A stretch of DNA of 8,823 nt from Pseudomonadota bacterium (GCA_027592105.1 JAQCLA010000095.1:1-8823), one strand, 5' to 3'. Shown: positions 1-7,592, numbered from the stretch's first letter. Translations and numbers: made by a program. Notes: generated from the letters alone by a model not told the origin.

Positions 1-1
1 C

Positions 2-1546
2 TTGATCCTCGATGAACCGACCACGGCGCTGGATGTGACGGTCGAGGCGGCAGTGGTCGATCTGGTCAAGGATCTGGGCCGGAAATACGGCACATCGATG
101 CTGTTTATCAGCCACAATCTTGGGCTGGTCTTGGAAACCTGCGACCGGATTTGTGTGATGTATTCGGGCGAGGCCGTTGAGACCGGCGCCATCGCGGATG
201 TTTTCGACGAGATGCGCCACCCCTATACACAGGCGCTGTTCCGCTCCATCCCGTTGCCCGGTGCGGATAAGACGACGCGCCCCTTGCGCGCTATCCCCGG
301 CAATTTCCCGCTGCCACATGAACGCCCGCCGGGCTGCAATTTTGGGCCACGCTGCGATTACTTCGAAGCGGGGCGCTGCGACGCGGGCGGTATTTCGATG
401 GCTGATATCGCGCATGGCGACCGCCATCAAAGCCGCTGTTTGCGGCTGGATGAGATCGATTGGGACGCGCCCATGGCTTTGCGCGAGGAACAACAGGCCA
501 CGATCAAGGGCGATGTCGTTCTCAAGGTCGAAAACCTCAAGAAATACTACGAGGTCGCGGCCAGCGCCTTGTTCGGGCGCGGCGAAAAGCGAGTGGTAAA
601 AGCCAATGAAAGCCTCAGTTTCGAGGCCCGCGAAAGCGAGACATTGGCCATTGTGGGCGAGTCGGGCTGTGGCAAATCCACCTTGGCCAAGGTGTTGATG
701 GGTCTGGAAACCGCGACCGATGGCGAAGTGCTGCTCGATGGGCGTGCAATCCAAGATATCGCCATCGAACAGCGCGACACCCGCACTGTTTCGTCGATCC
801 AGATGGTGTTTCAAAACCCCTTCGATACGCTCAACCCCTCGATGACGGTCGGGCGCCAAATCATGCGCGCGCTCGAAGTCTTTGGCTTGGGCAAGAATGA
901 CGCCGAGCGTCGCGCGCGCATGTTGGAGCTACTCGATCTGGTCAAGCTGCCACGTGCTTTTGCCGAACGCATGCCGCGCCAGCTTTCGGGGGGGCAAAAG
1001 CAACGTGTCGGCATCGCGCGCGCCTTTGCGGGTGGCGCAAGGATCGTGGTGGCGGACGAGCCCGTCTCGGCGCTTGATGTCAGCGTGCAGGCCGCGGTGA
1101 CCGATCTGTTGATGGAGATCCAGCGCCGTGAGAAAACGACGCTGCTGTTCATCAGCCATGACCTGTCCATCGTGCGCTATCTCAGCGATCGGGTGATGGT
1201 GATGTATCTGGGCCATGTGGTCGAGATCGGCACCACCGATCAGGTCTTCAGCCCGCCCTATCACCCCTATACCGAGGCGCTTTTGTCGGCGGTTCCAATC
1301 GCCGATACCAAGGTCACGAAAAAGCATATCGTGCTTGAAGGCGATATCCCTTCGGCGATGAACCCGCCACCGGGTTGCCCCTTTCAGACGCGCTGCGGCT
1401 GGAAGGCAGAGGTGCCGGGCAATCTGTGCGAAACCCAGATCCCGGCGATGCGCCGCATGGCGGAAGGTCATGATATCAAATGCCATCTGGCCGAGGATAT
1501 CCTTGCCCGGATGGAGCCGGTGATCACCATTCCTGACCAAGCCTGA
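2..1546 (+). CDS. Dipeptide/oligopeptide ABC transporter, fused two-ATPase subunit (5' partial)
   Basis: This is the cytoplasmic ATP-hydrolysing subunit of a peptide-type (Dpp/Opp/Gsi-like) ABC importer, with both nucleotide-binding domains in one chain. The window begins inside domain 1, at its Walker B (ILDEP) and D-loop (ALD). The TTG at position 2 is therefore an internal Leu, and the true start lies upstream; roughly 170-190 residues are missing by comparison with a full domain. Domain 1 ends in an oligopeptide-type C-terminal extension with its Cys motif (PPGCNFGPRC). Domain 2 is complete: Walker A GESGCGKST (nt 656-682), signature LSGGQ (nt 983-997), Walker B VVADEP with SALD (from about nt 1046), H-loop FISHD, and a second Cys motif (PPPGCPFQTRC). 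The linked permease and binding-protein genes are presumably upstream. The substrate cannot be read from this subunit; peptides are the family default, and glutathione or opine-like compounds are possible. Confidence 0.93.
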   Translation: MILDEPTTALDVTVEAAVVDLVKDLGRKYGTSMLFISHNLGLVLETCDRICVMYSGEAVETGAIADVFDEMRHPYTQALFRSIPLPGADKTTRPLRAIPGNFPLPHERPPGCNFGPRCDYFEAGRCDAGGISMADIAHGDRHQSRCLRLDEIDWDAPMALREEQQATIKGDVVLKVENLKKYYEVAASALFGRGEKRVVKANESLSFEARESETLAIVGESGCGKSTLAKVLMGLETATDGEVLLDGRAIQDIAIEQRDTRTVSSIQMVFQNPFDTLNPSMTVGRQIMRALEVFGLGKNDAERRARMLELLDLVKLPRAFAERMPRQLSGGQKQRVGIARAFAGGARIVVADEPVSALDVSVQAAVTDLLMEIQRREKTTLLFISHDLSIVRYLSDRVMVMYLGHVVEIGTTDQVFSPPYHPYTEALLSAVPIADTKVTKKHIVLEGDIPSAMNPPPGCPFQTRCGWKAEVPGNLCETQIPAMRRMAEGHDIKCHLAEDILARMEPVITIPDQA

Positions 1547-1631
1547 TCCGGGCGACGATCAATCCATTGCCGATCAACCGGGCGGTCACCGGAAAGTCGC
1601 CCATTTTTTGGGCAAATGCCGAGCTATCACG

Positions 1632-1692
1632 GCCTGCCGCCGCCCGGTGCTTGTAGCGGCATCTGCCCGCATTTAGCCGTGGAGCGGCAGGC
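1632..1692. repeat. 9-bp inverted repeat between ABC gene and small protein gene
   Basis: GCCTGCCGC (1632-1640) and its exact reverse complement GCGGCAGGC (1684-1692) flank a 43-nt loop, followed by TTT. It lies 28 nt before the small protein's ATG. It could be a loose terminator for the ABC operon or a fold in the leader of the next gene. The loop is long and the U-tract is short, so neither role is convincing. Confidence 0.35.
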
Positions 1693-1720
1693 TTTCACGG
1701 CGGCGATGGATGGGAATCAT

Positions 1721-1924
1721 ATGTTGAGATTTGCAGCGGCACTGGCCCTATCGCTTTGGACAACGCAGGGCTTGGCCCATCCCGGTCATGAATCTGCGGA
1801 TGGCATATGGCATTGGCTATCGGATCTCTCGCATGGTGCCGTGGTGCTGGGCTTGGCGGCATTGCTTGCGGTGGTGATTGGCGGCGGCTTTGGTCTGCGC
1901 CGCCTTGGCAAGCGCAAAGGCTAG
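1721..1924 (+). CDS. Small exported/membrane protein with HPGH motif, unknown function
   Basis: I do not recognise this 67-aa protein as a named family. Residues 1-19 form a classic signal peptide (basic start, hydrophobic core, cleavage after GLA). The mature part begins HPGHE and carries four histidines (H20, H23, H31, H38). A hydrophobic stretch at about 39-56 (AVVLGLAALLAVVIGGG) could span the membrane, and the tail RRLGKRKG is strongly basic, consistent with a cytoplasmic C-terminus and periplasmic His-rich N-terminus. The HPGH after the signal peptide resembles the start of HupE/UreJ-type metal permeases, but the rest of that family is missing, so metal binding is only a guess. An upstream in-frame ATG at 1616 is possible, but the signal peptide then would not be N-terminal, so 1721 is preferred; the ribosome site (GGATGGGA) is mediocre. 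The TAG stop overlaps the stop of the convergent gene. Confidence 0.6.
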   Translation: MLRFAAALALSLWTTQGLAHPGHESADGIWHWLSDLSHGAVVLGLAALLAVVIGGGFGLRRLGKRKG

Positions 1925-2442
1925 CGCGGCCTATTCTGCGCGCGCCGCATCGGCGGCAAAAGCATCTCATCGGGCAAGGGTCGGCCCATGTCACAATGGT
2001 GTAGCGTGATGGCCAAGCGATCAGCGCGTTTCAAAGCCGCATAAAACAACGCAGCCGCAAGCGTTAGATCCAAGATCGGCGCAAATGGGCCATGCTGGGC
2101 GCAGATCATGGCGACAAACCCAAGCAGACAGGCCGCCCAAAGCTGTGCCTCGGCGCGCAGGGCCGTTGCCAAAAGATGCGCCGACAGATCAGGCGAGACC
2201 GCGCCCAGATTGACCCCAAACCAGCGCAGCATGAAAAGCCTGCGCATTTCCATGGTCTGCAGGTAGCCCGACGGCAGCGCATCACGCCCATAGAGGTCAG
2301 AGGTAATATTGTCCTCGATCCAGCAGATCCGCAAAAGCGCCAGCAAGGCCAAACTGCCCATAAAACCCAAGGGCAACCATAGCCCGGCCAAAGCGCCCGC
2401 GCCGACCATCAAAGCCCCGATCAGGAAATGCACAGCGCGCAT
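1921..2442 (-). CDS. Multi-pass membrane protein of unknown function, 173 aa
   Basis: I cannot assign this protein to a family. The start at 2442 is chosen because AAGCGGGAGGAACGTGCC precedes the ATG, giving a strong GGAGG site, and because the hydrophobic N-terminus (MRAVHFLIGALMVG) follows at once. An in-frame ATG at 2559 would add 39 polar residues and run over the probable promoter. Likely membrane spans are residues 4-22, 24-41, 98-116 and 120-137. Between spans 2 and 3 is a polar 55-residue segment with WIEDNITSDLYGRDALPSGY, the most distinctive part and possibly the functional surface. The C-terminus is polar and Arg-rich (PPMRRAQNRPR). It is convergent with the small protein on its left (shared CTAG) and divergent from the exported hydrolase on its right. 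With no conserved catalytic motif visible, I give no function. Confidence 0.72.
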   Translation of the reverse strand: MRAVHFLIGALMVGAGALAGLWLPLGFMGSLALLALLRICWIEDNITSDLYGRDALPSGYLQTMEMRRLFMLRWFGVNLGAVSPDLSAHLLATALRAEAQLWAACLLGFVAMICAQHGPFAPILDLTLAAALFYAALKRADRLAITLHHCDMGRPLPDEMLLPPMRRAQNRPR

Positions 2443-2511
2443 GGCACGTTCCTCCCGCTTTTGGGTGGTCTGGGCATGGGCCGATGGCCGCACAAGACCG
2501 CCATGAGGCGA

Positions 2512-2540
2512 GAATAAGGGCTTGATCCATGCAAGTGCAA
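2512..2540 (-). promoter_or_regulatory. Candidate sigma70 promoter for the 173-aa membrane protein
   Basis: Reading leftward, TTGCAC (2540-2535) and TTATTC (2517-2512) are separated by 17 nt, giving a plausible -35/-10 pair about 70 nt before the start at 2442. Each hexamer matches the consensus at 4 of 6 positions. Found by eye only. Confidence 0.35.
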
Positions 2541-2552
2541 AGGTTTTCCGCC

Positions 2553-2582
2553 GTGACACATATTTATTTTTGTGAATATATC
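2553..2582 (+). promoter_or_regulatory. Candidate promoter for the exported MBL-fold hydrolase
   Basis: GTGACA (2553-2558) and TATATC (2577-2582) are 18 nt apart, within a locally AT-rich stretch (2559-2582) of otherwise GC-rich DNA and about 50 nt before the ATG at 2632. The AT-rich island is the main support; the exact hexamers are uncertain. Confidence 0.35.
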
Positions 2583-2631
2583 GGAGCCAAGGGCGCGCAT
2601 CGTGCCGCCATCAGACCGGGAGGACACCATC

Positions 2632-3552
2632 ATGAACATCACCCGCCGCAGCTTGCTTGCCACCAGCGGGGCCGCACTCTTGTCGACCACCCTGCCCCAT
2701 CGCGGCTGGACCGAGACGCGGCTGCAAATGGGTAGCGGGATCGAGATTGTGACCCTGTCCGATGGCAATCTGACCCTGCCCGCCGAATTCATCTTTGGCC
2801 CGATGCCCAAGGATGAGCTGGCCACGATCTTGGCGCGCTACAACATGGACCCAAGCGCACCGCTGACGCCGCCGTGCAATATCACGCTGATGCGCCATGG
2901 CGACACATTGGCCCTGTTCGATGCGGGATCAGGGACCGGCTTTCAATCCAGCGTCGGCGCACTGCCCGATGCATTGGCGGCGGCCGGGATCGATCCGATG
3001 GATATCACCCATGTGATCTTTACCCACGGCCACCCCGATCACCTTTGGGGCGCACTCGATGATTTCGACGAGGCGCTTTTCGCCAATGCGACCCATATGA
3101 TGGGCCAGACCGAGTTCGACTATTGGATGGATGACGCCACGGTCGACAGCATCGATGCAGAACGGGCCAGTTTCGCCGTCGGTGCCAAGCGCCGCCTCGA
3201 GATCCTGGCCGATGACATGGTGCTGTTCGGCGATGGTGAGATGGTGCTGCCAGATGTGCGCGCGCAGCTGACACCCGGCCACACACCGGGCCATATGGCC
3301 TTTGTCATCGGGCAAGGGGCAGATGCGGTGATGGTGCTGGGCGATGCGATCGGCAATGACCATATCGCCTTTGCCCGGCCGGAATGGACCTCTGGCTCGG
3401 ACCAAGACCCGGAGATGGCGGCGGCGACCCGTGGCACGCTTTTCGCACAGATCACCGCAGCGGATATGGCTGTGGTTGGCTTCCACCTGCAAGGCGGCGG
3501 GATCGGGCGCGTGACGCAAGCCGATGGCGGGTTCGTCTTTCAGCCCGCTTAA
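2632..3552 (+). CDS. Tat-exported metallo-beta-lactamase-fold hydrolase
   Basis: This 306-aa protein is a zinc-type MBL-fold hydrolase, probably periplasmic. The start at 2632 follows GGGAGGA with a 7-nt gap, and the N-terminus TRRSLLATSGAALL is a twin-arginine signal (R5, R6); an in-frame ATG at 2572 would bury it. The full metal-ligand set is present: H132-G-H134-P-D136-H137, H217 in TPGHTPGH, D238 in VLGDA, and H285 in GFHLQGG. The C-terminal pattern FARPEW (247-252), then DQDPE (257-261) with AAATR, then H285 before GIGRV, resembles methyl-parathion-hydrolase / lactonase-like members rather than glyoxalase II or RNase Z. Activity on lactones, esters or organophosphates is therefore plausible, but the substrate is inferred, not shown. 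It stands alone, divergent from a membrane protein gene, and there is no U-tract terminator on its own strand. Confidence 0.9.
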   Translation: MNITRRSLLATSGAALLSTTLPHRGWTETRLQMGSGIEIVTLSDGNLTLPAEFIFGPMPKDELATILARYNMDPSAPLTPPCNITLMRHGDTLALFDAGSGTGFQSSVGALPDALAAAGIDPMDITHVIFTHGHPDHLWGALDDFDEALFANATHMMGQTEFDYWMDDATVDSIDAERASFAVGAKRRLEILADDMVLFGDGEMVLPDVRAQLTPGHTPGHMAFVIGQGADAVMVLGDAIGNDHIAFARPEWTSGSDQDPEMAAATRGTLFAQITAADMAVVGFHLQGGGIGRVTQADGGFVFQPA

Positions 3553-3586
3553 TCAAGAACGCCGCACAACCAGCTGTAATCCAATG

Positions 3587-3610
3587 AAAAAGGGGGGCCA
3601 GTGGCCCCCC
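3587..3610 (-). terminator. Intrinsic terminator of nrdJ
   Basis: On the - strand, an 8-bp all-GC stem GGGGGGCC-ACT-GGCCCCCC is followed directly by TTTTT (3591-3587). This is a canonical intrinsic terminator for leftward transcription, 129 nt beyond the nrdJ stop. On the + strand the hairpin is followed by CGAGG, so it is at best weak for the MBL gene arriving from the left. Confidence 0.8.
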
Positions 3611-3704
3611 CGAGGTTCGCGTATCAGGCTCTGAATTACTGCCCGAAGTTTCTGCCTGCGGCCTGATCCGCGTCTAGGGCGAGCGCACCCGCCCCGGATG
3701 ATAG

Positions 3705-3728
3705 GCGCCCCCTCGGCAAAGGGGGCAC
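3705..3728 (-). repeat. GC hairpin in the nrdJ 3' untranslated region
   Basis: Read leftward, GTGCCCCC and GGGGGCGC pair over 8 bp (one G-U) around the loop TTTGCCGA. It begins 10 nt after the nrdJ stop codon and has no U-tract. It more likely protects the 3' end or acts as a first, weak stop signal than as the main terminator. Confidence 0.5.
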
Positions 3729-3738
3729 CCAATCTTGT

Positions 3739-6700
3739 TTAGCTACAACCGCTCGTTCCGCCGCAGGTGTTGCACTTCATGCAGGTGCCGTTGCGCACCA
3801 GCGTGTAGTTGCCGCACTCGCCGCATGCCTCGCCCTCGTAACCCTGCATCTTGGCGCGGGTGGCTGCATCCATCGACACGGTGCCGGTGGTCACAGCTGT
3901 TGTTGTGGCCACAGCAGCGATAGCGGATGTGCCACGCACCTCGGGCACGATGGTTTCCAAGGTCGCCACCGCATCGGCACCCCCACGGAACACCAGCAAT
4001 TCCTGTGGTGCGCGCTTGCGCAGATAGCCGGTCGATGCGACCTGCTTGAGCACTTCGATGGGTGTCGAGGCGCGGCTCTCAGGCACTTCGCGGATGTTGG
4101 ACACACCCTCTTCCGCACCACGGCCCACATCGTCAAAGCTGGTGCCTTGCGGCTGGACATGCGCCAGATCGGTACGGTCCAGATAAGAGACAGCCAATTC
4201 GCGGAAGATGTAGTCGAGGATCGAGGTCGCGTTCTTGATCGAGTCGTTGCCCTGCACCATGCCCGAGGGCTCGAACTTGGTGAAGGTGAAGGCGTCCACG
4301 AATTCTTCCAGCGGCACGCCATATTGCAGGCCGACCGACACGGCGATGGCGAAGTTGTTCATCATCGCACGGAAGCCAGCGCCTTCCTTGTGCATATCGA
4401 TGAAAATCTCGCCCAGCGTGCCGTCCTTATATTCGCCGGTACGCAGATAGACCTTGTGACCGCCGACGATGGCCTTTTGGGTATATCCCTTACGCCGCTC
4501 GGGCAGCTTTTCACGATGCGCCTTGATGATCTCTTTGATGACGATTTTCTCGACGATCTTTTCGGCCAAGACTTGGGCCTTTTCCATCGTGTTGCCGCTT
4601 TCGAGGATGTCTTGGGCTTCCTCGTCATCTTCGACCAAGGCCGAGGCCAAGGGCTGCGACAGCTTGGAGCCGTCACGATACAGCGCGTTGGCCTTCACAC
4701 CCAATGACCAAGACAGTTCATAGGCTTTCTGACAGTCTTCGATCGTGGCCGAGTTGGGCATGTTGATCGTCTTGGAAATCGCGCCCGAGATGAAGCTTTG
4801 GGCGGCAGCCATCATGTAGATATGGCTGTCGACGCCCAGATAGCGCTTGCCCTTTTTCCCGCAGGGGTTGGCGCAATCGAACACATGGTAATGCTCAAGC
4901 TTGAGATAGGGCGCGCCCTCCAGCGTCATGGTCCCGCAGACATGGTCATTGGCGGCGTCGACATCGGCTTTGGTAAAGCCCAAGTGGCGCAGCATGTCGA
5001 AGGTGGGGTCATTCAGCTTTTCGGTCGGAATGCCCAAGGTGCCGGTGCAGAAATCGGCCCCCAGCGTCCACTGGTTGAACACGAAGCGGATATCAAAGGC
5101 CGACGGCAGGGCCGCCTCAACCTTGGCGATCTCGGCGGGGCCGAAACCATGGCCGATCAGCGCGGTATGGTTGATACCGGGTGCCTGCCCCAACGTGCCA
5201 TGACCCACCGCATAGGCGATGATCTCTTCGATCTCATTGCTGGGGTAGCCCAGCGTTTCCAACGCGCCCGGCACCGACTGGTTGATGATCTTGAAATAGC
5301 CGCCACCGGCCAGTTTCTTGAACTTCACCAAGGCGAAATCGGGCTCGATCCCGGTGGTGTCGCAATCCATGACAAGGCCGATGGTGCCAGTGGGCGCGAT
5401 CACGGTGGATTGCGCGTTGCGGTAGCCATGTGCCTCGCCAAGGGTGATCGCCTCATCCCAAGCCTGACGGGCCAGCGCGATAAGGCGCTGATCGGGGCAG
5501 TTGGCATGATCCAACGGCACAGGCGTGACGTTGAGCTCCTCATAGCCATCTGTCTTGCCATAGGCGGCAGAGCGGTGGTTGCGCATCACCCGCAGCATAT
5601 GCTCGCGGTTGCGCTCGAACCCGGCAAAGGAGCCAAGCTCGGATGCGATCTCGGCCGAAGTGGCATAGGCCACGCCGGTCATGATCGCGGTCAGCGCGCC
5701 ACACATGGCCCGCCCCTCGTCACTGTCGTAGCCAAGGCCCATGTTCATCAGCAAGCCGCCGATATTGGCATAGCCCAGACCAAGGGTGCGGAAATCATAG
5801 CTTTGCTGCGCGATTTCCTTGGAGGGGAACTGTGCCATCATCACGCTGATTTCCAGCGTCAGGGTCCACAAACGGCACGCGTGGATATAAGCTTCGGCAT
5901 CGAACTGACCCGCATGTTGGAAGGTCAACAGGTTCATCGAGGCCAAGTTACACGCCGTATCGTCAAGGAACATATACTCCGAGCAGGGGTTCGATCCGCG
6001 GATCGCGCCATCCTCGGGGCATGTGTGCCATGCGTTGACGGTGTCATGAAACTGGATGCCCGGATCGGCACAGGCCCAAGCGGCGTGACCGACTTTTTCC
6101 CACAGATCACGGGCCTTGATCGTCTTGGACACCTTGCCGCCGACGCGGTTCATCAGCGACCAATCGCCATCGGTCTCGACCGCCTTGAGGAAGGCATCTG
6201 TGACGCGGATGGAGTTGTTGGAGTTCTGGCCCGAAACGCTGGAATAGGCCTCGGAATCCCAATCCGTATCATAGGTCGGGAACTCGATCGCGGTATAACC
6301 CTGGCGTGCATAATCGAGCACGCGCTTGATATATGTTTCCGGGATCGACGCGGATTTGGCCGCGCGGATCGCTTTTTTCAGCGTGTCGTTCTTGGTAGGA
6401 TCAACCGCATCGTCAATCGCGCCATCCCAGCCGCCGATCGCGGTGAAGATCGCATTGAGCATTTTCTCATGCGTCTTGGAGCCCGCAACAAGGCTGGCAA
6501 CCTTTTGCTCTTCGATCACCTTCCAGTCGATGAAGGCCTCGATATCGGGGTGATCGGCATCGACGATAACCATCTTGGCCGCGCGGCGCGTGGTGCCGCC
6601 CGACTTGATCGCGCCAGCCGCCCGGTCGCCAATCTTGAGAAAGCCCATCAAGCCCGAGGATTTACCGCCGCCCGACAGCTTTTCACCTGCGCCGCGCAGA

Positions 6701-7410
6701 TGGCTGAAGTTCGTGCCTGTGCCCGAGCCGTATTTGAACAAGCGCGCTTCGCGCACCCAGAGGTCCATAATTCCGCCCTCATTGACCAGATCGTCGGCGA
6801 CGGACTGGATGAAGCAGGCATGCGGCTGCGGGTGCTCATAGCTCGAGGTCGATTTGGTCAGCTTGCCGGTCTTGTAATCGACATAGTAGTGACCCTGCGC
6901 CGGGCCATCGATGCCATAGGCCCAATGCAGACCGGTGTTAAACCACTGCGGGCTGTTGGGCGCGGCCATCTGGCGCGCAAGCATCAGCTGCATTTCTTCG
7001 AAATAAGCGCGCGCATCGGTTTCGGTGGTGAAATAACCACCCTTCCAACCCCAGTAGGCCCAAGCACCCGCCAACCGGCGGAACACTTGCCGCGCAGAGG
7101 TCTCGCCGCCCATGCGCGCGTCTTCGGGCAAAGCGGCCAACGCGTCGTCATCGGCGACCTGACGCCACAGGAATTCGGGAACACCCTTTTCCTTGACCGG
7201 CTTCAGCCGTGCGGGGACGCCCGCTTTGCGGAAATATTTCTGCGCGATGACGTCGGATGCGACCTGGCTCCAGCCCGCGGGCACTTCGACATTGTCCAGT
7301 TTGAACACGACTGTTCCGTCGGGGTTCCGAATCTCTGACGTTGTGGTGGTGAATTCGAGATCGGCATACACATCCGCGCCGGCTTTGGTAAATCTGCGTT
7401 CAATTTTCAT
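3739..7410 (-). CDS. nrdJ: Adenosylcobalamin-dependent (class II) ribonucleotide reductase
   Basis: This 1,223-aa cytoplasmic enzyme reduces ribonucleotides to deoxyribonucleotides for DNA synthesis, using coenzyme B12 to create its thiyl radical and needing no oxygen or separate radical subunit. The N-x-C-x-E active-site motif is N474-P-C476-S-E478, with C476 the radical cysteine. C199 (in HACFIQS) and C487 (in DTACNLASMNL) are the expected reducible pair. The phosphate loop APTGTIG spans 672-678. A TSCPD-type domain starts near RTGEY (990-994) and runs to about 1085. An Ala/Thr/Val-rich linker then leads to a terminal cluster with C1196, C1199, C1210, C1213, C1216 and C1222, probably a zinc ribbon and/or the tail that re-reduces the active site. 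I see no N-terminal ATP cone. The length fits the large alphaproteobacterial form. AAGAGG lies 7 nt before the ATG. Control by NrdR is suggested by boxes upstream. Confidence 0.97.
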   Translation of the reverse strand: MKIERRFTKAGADVYADLEFTTTTSEIRNPDGTVVFKLDNVEVPAGWSQVASDVIAQKYFRKAGVPARLKPVKEKGVPEFLWRQVADDDALAALPEDARMGGETSARQVFRRLAGAWAYWGWKGGYFTTETDARAYFEEMQLMLARQMAAPNSPQWFNTGLHWAYGIDGPAQGHYYVDYKTGKLTKSTSSYEHPQPHACFIQSVADDLVNEGGIMDLWVREARLFKYGSGTGTNFSHLRGAGEKLSGGGKSSGLMGFLKIGDRAAGAIKSGGTTRRAAKMVIVDADHPDIEAFIDWKVIEEQKVASLVAGSKTHEKMLNAIFTAIGGWDGAIDDAVDPTKNDTLKKAIRAAKSASIPETYIKRVLDYARQGYTAIEFPTYDTDWDSEAYSSVSGQNSNNSIRVTDAFLKAVETDGDWSLMNRVGGKVSKTIKARDLWEKVGHAAWACADPGIQFHDTVNAWHTCPEDGAIRGSNPCSEYMFLDDTACNLASMNLLTFQHAGQFDAEAYIHACRLWTLTLEISVMMAQFPSKEIAQQSYDFRTLGLGYANIGGLLMNMGLGYDSDEGRAMCGALTAIMTGVAYATSAEIASELGSFAGFERNREHMLRVMRNHRSAAYGKTDGYEELNVTPVPLDHANCPDQRLIALARQAWDEAITLGEAHGYRNAQSTVIAPTGTIGLVMDCDTTGIEPDFALVKFKKLAGGGYFKIINQSVPGALETLGYPSNEIEEIIAYAVGHGTLGQAPGINHTALIGHGFGPAEIAKVEAALPSAFDIRFVFNQWTLGADFCTGTLGIPTEKLNDPTFDMLRHLGFTKADVDAANDHVCGTMTLEGAPYLKLEHYHVFDCANPCGKKGKRYLGVDSHIYMMAAAQSFISGAISKTINMPNSATIEDCQKAYELSWSLGVKANALYRDGSKLSQPLASALVEDDEEAQDILESGNTMEKAQVLAEKIVEKIVIKEIIKAHREKLPERRKGYTQKAIVGGHKVYLRTGEYKDGTLGEIFIDMHKEGAGFRAMMNNFAIAVSVGLQYGVPLEEFVDAFTFTKFEPSGMVQGNDSIKNATSILDYIFRELAVSYLDRTDLAHVQPQGTSFDDVGRGAEEGVSNIREVPESRASTPIEVLKQVASTGYLRKRAPQELLVFRGGADAVATLETIVPEVRGTSAIAAVATTTAVTTGTVSMDAATRAKMQGYEGEACGECGNYTLVRNGTCMKCNTCGGTSGCS

Positions 7411-7592
7411 CTGGCTGCCTCTTATAGCACTTTGTTCCCATCAGCATGGTCTGCCAGCGTCGTTGCGCTCTGACCGCATCGGGTAGCGAAAAGACAAACC
7501 TGCACGCGGCGAGCCCTGCGGCCTTCCGTTGCTCGACCCGTCACCCGGATCTTCGCTGATGTGCTGGGGTGTCTCCCCGTCCCCGTCGAAAA
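7411..7592 (-). promoter_or_regulatory. Putative 5' leader of nrdJ with several possible hairpins
   Basis: If transcription starts just after the -10 element at 7604-7599, nrdJ has a leader of about 180 nt. Read leftward, it can form GGGG-AGACA-CCCC (7578-7566), GATCC/GGGTC (7551-7535), CGAGC/GCTCG (7535-7510) and CTGGC/GCCAG (7457-7453 with 7415-7411). The last would enclose the ribosome site AAGAGG (7423-7418). I see no recognisable B12-box in the leader and cannot match it to a known riboswitch. The start site is inferred. Confidence 0.3.

Noticed and set aside
1610..1625. GCCCA-TTTTT-TGGGC hairpin near the end of the ABC gene as an intrinsic terminator
   Set aside because: The T-run is in the loop, not after the stem, and the stem is only 5 bp and followed by AAAT.
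3592..3610. GCCACTG inside the nrdJ terminator hairpin, resembling a cobalamin riboswitch B12-box
   Set aside because: It is created by the GC hairpin and its ACT loop at the far 3' end of the transcript, with none of the other riboswitch elements nearby.
3636..3728. A 30-codon - strand frame starting GTG 10 nt after the nrdJ stop
   Set aside because: No ribosome site precedes it, the first codons form the arm of the GC hairpin, and the peptide (ending AAGRNFGQ) matches nothing I know.
4798..7338. An 846-codon open frame on the + strand opposite nrdJ
   Set aside because: It lies fully antisense to a gene with complete catalytic motifs. Long antisense frames are common in GC-rich DNA, where stop codons are rare opposite biased codons. 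The translation shows no domain, and it has no ribosome site or promoter evidence.
7421..7426. TGC-TATAAG on the - strand as an extended -10 promoter just before nrdJ
   Set aside because: Transcription would begin within a few bases of the ATG and destroy the AAGAGG ribosome site; there is no -35 at the right distance. The upstream promoter under the NrdR-like box fits better.
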